Source: an uncultured Faecalibacterium sp.
GTDB taxonomy: Bacteria; Bacillota; Clostridia; Oscillospirales; Ruminococcaceae
Direction: 5' to 3'
Length of the DNA stretch: 9,444 nucleotides
Assembly: GCA_900765105.1 (NCBI GenBank)
Contig: CAAFQM010000027.1
Coordinates: 1 to 9,444, forward strand
Below are positions 1-4,922 of the stretch, piece after piece. A program made the translations under genes and the position numbers. Every line of letters begins with the position of its first letter. Position 1 is the first letter of the stretch. The notes beneath the pieces are model-generated. The model was not told the origin of the DNA and ran no database searches. It was given only the letters and a program-made list of their open reading frames with translations.

Positions 1-2
1 AC

Positions 3-1376
3 ACCATCCAGTCCTGCATCCGGGAGTCGGACCTGCTCATCCGCTATGGCGGAGACGAATTTCTGCTGGTGTTATCCGGCATTCCGGGAGACTTTTTGCA
101 GACCAAACTGGAACAGATCCGCACCGCCGCGCAGATGGCATCTGTACCCGGCTATTCGCATTTCCGTATCTCGCTGAGCATTGGCGGAACGATACAGTCC
201 CTCGCCGACCCTATGGAAAACATCGTTCGCCGGGCGGATTGGCTGATGTATCAGGCAAAGTGCCGCAAGAATGCCGTCATGGTGGAGGTTCCGGGGCATG
301 ACCTGGCGGCTTTGGAAAAACTTTTGCAGAACAAGTCACAGATCTTACTTGTGGATGACTCCGCAATGAACCGCATGATGCTGACAGAGATCCTGGGGGA
401 TAGTTACCATGTCCTGGAAGCAGAAAACGGACGGGAATGCATGGAAAAATTGCAGGCAGAAGCCGGAAACATTGCACTGGTGCTGCTGGACATCAATATG
501 CCCGTTATGGACGGCTTTGAAGTGCTGAAAGCCATGAATGCCAACCACACCATCGAGGATATCCCGGTCATTATGATCTCCAGCGAGGACTCCGATGCGA
601 CGATCCGGCGTTCCTATGAGCTGGGCGCAAGTGATTATGTCAATCGCCCCTTCGATGCTCATATCGTGTACCGCCGTGTGACCAACACCATCAAGCTGTA
701 CGCCAAGCAGCGGCGGCTGGTGCAGATGGTCTCTGAGCAGATCCGCGCCCGTGAAAATAATACGGATATGCTGGTAGGTGTACTGAGTCATATCGTAGAA
801 TTCCGCAACGGCGAAAGCGGCGCCCATGTGCGGCACATCCGTATCATCACCGAGCTGCTGCTCCACCGTCTGTTGGAGATCAGCAGCAGATACTCTATCA
901 CTGCGGAACAGCAGGATATGATCCCGCTGGCTTCTGCCCTGCACGACATCGGAAAAATCGGCATTGACGAAAAGATCCTTAATAAGCCCGGCAGGCTGAC
1001 CCCGGAGGAATTCGAGGTCATGAAGACCCACAGCATTCTGGGAGCCCAGATGCTGCATGATCTGGATAATTCTGCAGAGCAGCCGCTGCTGCAAACGGCC
1101 TACGAGATCGCCCGCTGGCACCACGAACGCTGGGATGGGCGCGGCTACCCGGATGGACTGAAGGGCGATGAGATCCCCATCAGCGCACAACTGGTCTCGC
1201 TGGCTGATGTGTACGATGCACTGACCAGCGAACGCTGCTACAAAAAAGCCTTCTCCCATGAAAAAGCCGTGCAGATGATCCTGAACGGCGAGTGCGGAGC
1301 GTTCAACCCGCTGCTGCTGCAGTGCCTGACGGATATTCAGGCTGACCTGAAAGAAGAATTACAGCAGCGCAACTGA
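3..1376 (+). CDS. GGDEF-REC-HD-GYP cyclic di-GMP turnover protein (5' end outside window)
   Basis: The frame is open from base 3, so the N-terminus lies off the left edge; a GTG at 69 is internal and not the start. The GGDEF signature is at 48-62 (GGDEF), preceded by five residues and an RESD at 21-32, which matches the RxxD inhibitory site of diguanylate cyclases. A receiver domain follows at about 335-705: acidic pair in LLVDDS, phosphoacceptor Asp at 489-491 (LLDINMP), and Ser in the ISSED segment. The usual conserved Lys near the end is Arg (645-647, NRPF). An HD-GYP domain occupies about 770-1300, with HDIGK at 939-956, His of KTHS, HHERWDGRGYP ending at 1151 and LADVYDAL. All expected metal ligands seem present. 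By family knowledge, GGDEF makes c-di-GMP from GTP and HD-GYP hydrolyses it; here both look intact, controlled by a central receiver. No membrane segment is seen in the visible part. It probably shares a transcript with the next gene, 38 bases downstream with no terminator. Net direction of activity cannot be told from sequence. Confidence 0.93.
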   Translation, partial: TIQSCIRESDLLIRYGGDEFLLVLSGIPGDFLQTKLEQIRTAAQMASVPGYSHFRISLSIGGTIQSLADPMENIVRRADWLMYQAKCRKNAVMVEVPGHDLAALEKLLQNKSQILLVDDSAMNRMMLTEILGDSYHVLEAENGRECMEKLQAEAGNIALVLLDINMPVMDGFEVLKAMNANHTIEDIPVIMISSEDSDATIRRSYELGASDYVNRPFDAHIVYRRVTNTIKLYAKQRRLVQMVSEQIRARENNTDMLVGVLSHIVEFRNGESGAHVRHIRIITELLLHRLLEISSRYSITAEQQDMIPLASALHDIGKIGIDEKILNKPGRLTPEEFEVMKTHSILGAQMLHDLDNSAEQPLLQTAYEIARWHHERWDGRGYPDGLKGDEIPISAQLVSLADVYDALTSERCYKKAFSHEKAVQMILNGECGAFNPLLLQCLTDIQADLKEELQQRN

Positions 1377-1395
1377 GCAATGGATGCAATAAAAC

Positions 1396-1400
1396 AGGAG
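1396..1400 (+). promoter_or_regulatory. Ribosome binding site of the SBP_bac_3 lipoprotein
   Basis: AGGAG lies in the 38-base gap after the c-di-GMP protein, 14 bases before the ATG at 1415. That spacing is long, so initiation may be weaker than for the coupled gene downstream. No hairpin or convincing promoter is seen in this gap, which supports read-through from upstream. Confidence 0.5.
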
Positions 1401-1414
1401 AACAAAAAGCCCAA

Positions 1415-2242
1415 ATGAAACACAGAATCTCACGCCGTGCATTTCTGCGCGGCTGCACGCTGCTGGCGGCATCTGCTGCCGTTGGCAGTCTGACTTCCTG
1501 CGGCGGAACGGACGCAACGGACAGTGATCTTCCGCAGATCATTGTGGGAAGCGATACCTATCCACCCTATATTTATCTGAACAATGACGGCATTCCCACC
1601 GGGATCGACGTGGAGATCGCCACCGAAGCGTTCCGCCGCATGGGATATGCTGCCCGGTTTGAACCGATCGATTGGGAGCAAAAAACAAATCTGGTGGAAA
1701 GCGGTACCATCGACTGCATCTGGGGCTGCTTTTCCATGGATGGGCGCGAGGAGGTATACCGCTGGGCGGGACCCTACATGGTGAGCCGTCAGGTGGCTGC
1801 GGTGGATGCCGACAGCAGCATCCGGACACTCGGCGACCTTGCCGGAAAGACCATCGCCGTGCAGAGCACCGGCAAGCCGGAGGAGATCTTTCTCAGCGGC
1901 TCCGACCCGCGCATCCCGCAGACCGTCGAGGTGTTCAGCACCGAAGACCGCAGCGTGCAGTATGCGATGCTGGCCTGCGGCTATGTGGATGCCATCGCTG
2001 CCCATGAGACGGCCATCCTGCAATACATGAAGGACAATTCCGTGGAGTTCCGCATCCTCGAAGAACCGCTGCTGGTCACCGGGCTGGGCATCGCCTTTGC
2101 CAAAAACGACAGCCGCGGGCTGGACATTCAGCTGAACGCTGTTCTTGCGCAGATGCGCACAGACGGCACACTGGAGCAGATCCTTGGCAAGTATCTTGAA
2201 CATGCTTCGCAGTATCTGGAGGTGGACACCATTGGCACATAA
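1415..2242 (+). CDS. Tat-type lipoprotein, family 3 extracellular solute-binding protein
   Basis: The protein has 275 residues. The N-terminus has a twin-arginine motif, SRRAFLR (residues 6-12), a short mildly hydrophobic stretch and a lipobox LTSC with Cys29 as the lipid anchor, so it should be exported folded and tethered outside the membrane. From about residue 40 it follows the SBP_bac_3 pattern of polar amino-acid binding proteins: VGSDTYPPYIY, GIPTGIDVEIA, a DW segment, SGTIDCIWG, then Arg111 in MDGREEV and the GPYM motif; later GYVDAIAAHE and a C-terminal LAQMRTDGTLEQILGKYL. Arg111 matches the residue that grips the ligand carboxylate in this family. The Asp that usually binds the ligand amino group appears to be His197. 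No ABC permease or ATPase is adjacent; instead the last 11 bases overlap the start of a hybrid histidine kinase. This suggests a sensory rather than transport role. The ligand is unknown. The family call is firm; the sensory role is inference. Confidence 0.92.
   Translation: MKHRISRRAFLRGCTLLAASAAVGSLTSCGGTDATDSDLPQIIVGSDTYPPYIYLNNDGIPTGIDVEIATEAFRRMGYAARFEPIDWEQKTNLVESGTIDCIWGCFSMDGREEVYRWAGPYMVSRQVAAVDADSSIRTLGDLAGKTIAVQSTGKPEEIFLSGSDPRIPQTVEVFSTEDRSVQYAMLACGYVDAIAAHETAILQYMKDNSVEFRILEEPLLVTGLGIAFAKNDSRGLDIQLNAVLAQMRTDGTLEQILGKYLEHASQYLEVDTIGT
2218..2225 (+). promoter_or_regulatory. Ribosome binding site deciding the TTG start of the first kinase
   Basis: GGAGGTGG lies inside the end of the binding-protein gene. 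The core GGAGG ends 9 bases before the TTG at 2232. This is the best Shine-Dalgarno in the window. It supports a TTG start that overlaps the upstream stop (2240-2242) and so predicts translational coupling. Confidence 0.75.
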
Positions 2243-4811
2243 AAACAAACCCATCTCAGATACATGGAGATGGGAGATCTATCTGGTCATCGGCGTGCTT
2301 TTTATGGCCGGCGTCGTTTTTTTCTCGAGTTGGCAGGCACTGCGTGCAACGGAGGCTCGTTTCTGCCAGATCCTTGATTTTGTCAAATCCCAGTCCACCA
2401 GCTTTGAAAAGCACAACGATACGGTCGTGGCCAAAGCGCTCCGCCGCGCGGCGGTATCGGTGCATCAGCTGGCACAAGACCCTGCGCTCGACCTTTCCGA
2501 CCCGCAGTGCCTGAACAGGCAGGCAGAGCTGCTCTGGCTCACAGGTATTTCGGTTCTGGCCCCGGACGGTACGCTCCTGTGCGAATCCACAACGAACGGC
2601 ATCGGCTATGCCCAGTTTGGAGAACAGCTCAAAAATGATGCCGTTCTGGACGTTTTCGCTTACCCGCAAAAGACCTACCTGAAGCGGGTCCTGCTGGAAG
2701 ATGGGTCTGCCGTGGATGTTGCGGCACACCGGGCAGAAAGCAAAGAGGTGATCCTGCTTGCCTACCGCTATACCCCGGCAGAATTTGTAGAGGGAACGGC
2801 CTTGTCCATTCAGAGTGTACTGGACGGCTACTCGGTTGAGACCAGCGGCACATTGTTCATCGTGCAGAACAATCAGGTCATTGCCTCTAACCGCCCGGAG
2901 CTCATCGGGCAGGATGCTGCGGACAGTCCGCCAGTGCAGGAGATCCGCAAAGCCGGGGCTGCCGAAACGCTGACCCATACCCACGATCGGAACGGCTCCG
3001 GCTGCTATTTCGGAATGTACTGCCACGGAAGGTCTTTCGATCTCTACGCGTATACGGATGAAAGATCCGTCTTCCGTGAATCGTTTCCGTTGATTCTGAT
3101 GGCGCTGGCCGGTTACATCCTGCTTGTAATGGTCCTTCGGGTGCTGCGCAGACGCTCCGTGCAGGAGATGGAGCAGCAGAAGAAAGAGCAGGAGAAGAAG
3201 TATCAGGCTCAGCTGGAGGAACAGAACCGCAAACTGGAGATCGCACTCCAGCACGAGGGTGCGGCAAACCGTGCCAAGCGGGAGTTCCTGTTCAATATGA
3301 GCCACGATATTCGCACCCCCATGAACGCCATCATCGGCTTCACCTCGCTGGCTGCGACCCATATTGATAATAAGGAACAGGTGCTGGACTACCTGAAAAA
3401 GATCTCTATCTCCAGCCATCATCTGCTTTCCCTCATCAATGATGTGCTGGATATGAGCCGCATCGAGAGCGGAAAAGTAAAAATTGAAGAAAAAGCGGTG
3501 CATCTGCCGGACCTCGTCCACGATGTGCGCTCCATCATCCAACCCGATGTTTCGGCAAAGCGGCTGTCGCTTTTCATCGATACCATGGACGTGGAGAACG
3601 AGGACATCATCACCGACCCGCTGCGGCTGAACCAGATCCTGCTGAACATTTTGTCCAACGCCATCAAGTTCACTCCCACAGGCGGTACGATCAGCATCCG
3701 CATCGCCCAGAAGAACGGTGCGCCCAAGGGCCATGGCTGCTATGAGTTCCGCATCAAGGACAATGGCATTGGTATGAGCGAAGAGTTCCAGAAGCACATC
3801 TTTGAGGCGTTCAGCCGGGAGGAAAGCTCCACCGTCAGCGGCATTCAGGGTACCGGCCTGGGCATGTCCATCACCAAGAACATCGTGGATATGATGGGCG
3901 GCACCATCGCGATCGAAAGTGAACCGGGCAAGGGCAGCGAATTCATCGTAGATCTCTGCTTCGCACTCAGCGGACAAAAGGTGGAGCCCAAGCAGCTCCC
4001 GCAGTTGGAAGGGCTGCGCGCATTGGTAGCAGACGACGATACCGACACCTGCCTGAGCGTCAGCACCATGCTGTCCAAGATCGGGATGCGGCCGGAGTGG
4101 ACGATCTCTGGCCGGGAAGCGGTGATCCGCACCCGATACGCCATGGAGCAGGGCGACGAATTCAGCGTCTACATCATCGACTGGCTCATCCCTGATATGA
4201 ACGGCATCGAGGTTGTGCGGCAGATCCGCAAGGTGATCGGGAAAAGCTGCCCTATCATCATTCTGACGGCCTACGATTGGACGGATATTGAAGAGGAAGC
4301 CCGCGCTGCCGGAGTGACCGCCTTCTGCGAAAAGCCACTGTTCCTTTCCGAACTGCGCAGAGTGCTGGCAGAACCGTACGGTGCAGAGCCTGCCTGTAAG
4401 CCAGCGCAGCCAGATGCCGCCGCGCTCAAGGGAAAGAAACTTTTGCTGGTGGAGGACAATGCCTTGAACCGCGAGCTTGCACTGGAGATCCTGAAGGAAG
4501 CGGGCTTTGCGGTAGACACTGCTGAGGATGGCGAGATCGCTGTCCAGAAGATGAAGCAGGCGGCCCCCGGGCAGTACGATTTGATCTTAATGGACATCCA
4601 GATGCCCAAGATGGACGGTTACGAGGCAACGCGGCAGATCCGCGCCCTGCCGGATGCTACAAAGGCAAACATTCCCATCTTTGCAATGACGGCAAATGCC
4701 TTTGAAGAAGACCGTCAGAGTGCATTGAAGGCTGGGATGAACGGCCACATTGCAAAGCCGCTGGATATTCCGCATCTGCTGCAGGTCCTCGCAGATGTAC
4801 TGAAATCATAA
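2232..4811 (+). CDS. Hybrid histidine kinase with Cache-like sensor, HisKA-HATPase and two receivers
   Basis: From the TTG at 2232 the protein has 859 residues. The frame stays open further upstream but gives a poor leader, and no in-frame ATG occurs before the first membrane segment. Segments: TM1 about 16-34; an extracellular region of about 250 residues with a Cache-like end (NNQVIASNRPELIGQ); TM2 about 285-305; a charged coiled coil rich in Glu, Gln and Lys; then HisKA with His358 in NMSHDIRTPMN. The ATPase has Asn476, Asp510 in KDNGIGM, and the GTGLGMS box. Receiver 1 has an acidic DDD, Asp650 in IIDW, LTAYDW and Lys701. Receiver 2 has LLVEDN, Asp788 in LMDIQMP, MTANAF and AKPLD. All residues needed for autophosphorylation and receiver phosphorylation are present. 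There is no PAS domain, no HPt and no DNA-binding domain, so a separate relay partner is needed. Translation is coupled to the binding-protein lipoprotein, suggesting that protein presents ligand to the Cache domain. The core is paralogous to the minus-strand kinase. Confidence 0.94.
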   Translation: MAHKNKPISDTWRWEIYLVIGVLFMAGVVFFSSWQALRATEARFCQILDFVKSQSTSFEKHNDTVVAKALRRAAVSVHQLAQDPALDLSDPQCLNRQAELLWLTGISVLAPDGTLLCESTTNGIGYAQFGEQLKNDAVLDVFAYPQKTYLKRVLLEDGSAVDVAAHRAESKEVILLAYRYTPAEFVEGTALSIQSVLDGYSVETSGTLFIVQNNQVIASNRPELIGQDAADSPPVQEIRKAGAAETLTHTHDRNGSGCYFGMYCHGRSFDLYAYTDERSVFRESFPLILMALAGYILLVMVLRVLRRRSVQEMEQQKKEQEKKYQAQLEEQNRKLEIALQHEGAANRAKREFLFNMSHDIRTPMNAIIGFTSLAATHIDNKEQVLDYLKKISISSHHLLSLINDVLDMSRIESGKVKIEEKAVHLPDLVHDVRSIIQPDVSAKRLSLFIDTMDVENEDIITDPLRLNQILLNILSNAIKFTPTGGTISIRIAQKNGAPKGHGCYEFRIKDNGIGMSEEFQKHIFEAFSREESSTVSGIQGTGLGMSITKNIVDMMGGTIAIESEPGKGSEFIVDLCFALSGQKVEPKQLPQLEGLRALVADDDTDTCLSVSTMLSKIGMRPEWTISGREAVIRTRYAMEQGDEFSVYIIDWLIPDMNGIEVVRQIRKVIGKSCPIIILTAYDWTDIEEEARAAGVTAFCEKPLFLSELRRVLAEPYGAEPACKPAQPDAAALKGKKLLLVEDNALNRELALEILKEAGFAVDTAEDGEIAVQKMKQAAPGQYDLILMDIQMPKMDGYEATRQIRALPDATKANIPIFAMTANAFEEDRQSALKAGMNGHIAKPLDIPHLLQVLADVLKS

Positions 4812-4824
4812 CGGCTGCCAGCCG
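4812..4824 (+). repeat. Small perfect hairpin just after the first kinase stop
   Basis: CGGCT at 4812-4816 and AGCCG at 4820-4824 form a 5-bp stem with a 3-base loop directly after the TAA. No T-run follows on the plus strand, so it is not a terminator by itself. It may help stabilise the 3' end or simply be chance. Confidence 0.4.
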
Positions 4825-4833
4825 ACAAAAGCA

Positions 4834-4904
4834 AAAGCACCCACAGCAAGCGCCGCAGAGGTTTTGACCTCCGGAAGCAACTTGCTGCGGGTGCTTTATT
4901 TTTT
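4834..4904 (+). terminator. Two-way intrinsic terminator between convergent operons
   Basis: Arms at 4834-4850 and 4881-4897 form a 17-bp stem with one A-C mismatch, followed on the plus strand by A and six T (4899-4904). The 30 bases between the arms hold a second hairpin: GAGGT at 4858-4862 pairs with ACCTC at 4867-4871, extended by CCG (4853-4855) with CGG (4872-4874) across a 2-base bulge. On the minus strand the same stem ends in a looser T-rich stretch (TTTTGCTTTTG, about 4827-4837), so it can also end the opposing transcript. It lies between two kinase genes that end 23 bases (4811) and 19 bases (4923) from it. Confidence 0.85.
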
Positions 4905-4922
4905 GTCTGACAGGCGTTTGGC

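Noticed and set aside
69..71. GTG as a start codon for the c-di-GMP protein
   Set aside because: The codons just upstream encode the GGDEF motif in the same frame, so this is an internal Val.
345..1259. Minus-strand open frame of 304 codons opposite the receiver and HD-GYP region
   Set aside because: Shadow of the sense gene: no ribosome site, no recognisable domain, and the sense strand carries full catalytic motifs.
1377..1414. Possible promoter or terminator between the c-di-GMP gene and the SBP_bac_3 gene
   Set aside because: Only 38 bases, no hairpin with a T-run and no paired -35/-10 boxes visible.
1430..2254. Minus-strand open frame opposite the SBP_bac_3 gene
   Set aside because: Low-information His/Ala/Gly-rich translation with no motif; the sense strand encodes a complete lipoprotein.
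2256..3977. Long open frame of 573 codons on the minus strand, antisense to the first kinase
   Set aside because: It is rich in His, Leu, Gln and Val without domain motifs, lies wholly within a clear kinase gene, and has the profile of a shadow frame in GC-rich coding DNA.
4812..4922. Small gene or RNA in the convergent gap
   Set aside because: The 111 bases are mostly used by the terminator stems; no separate start with ribosome site or promoter is seen.
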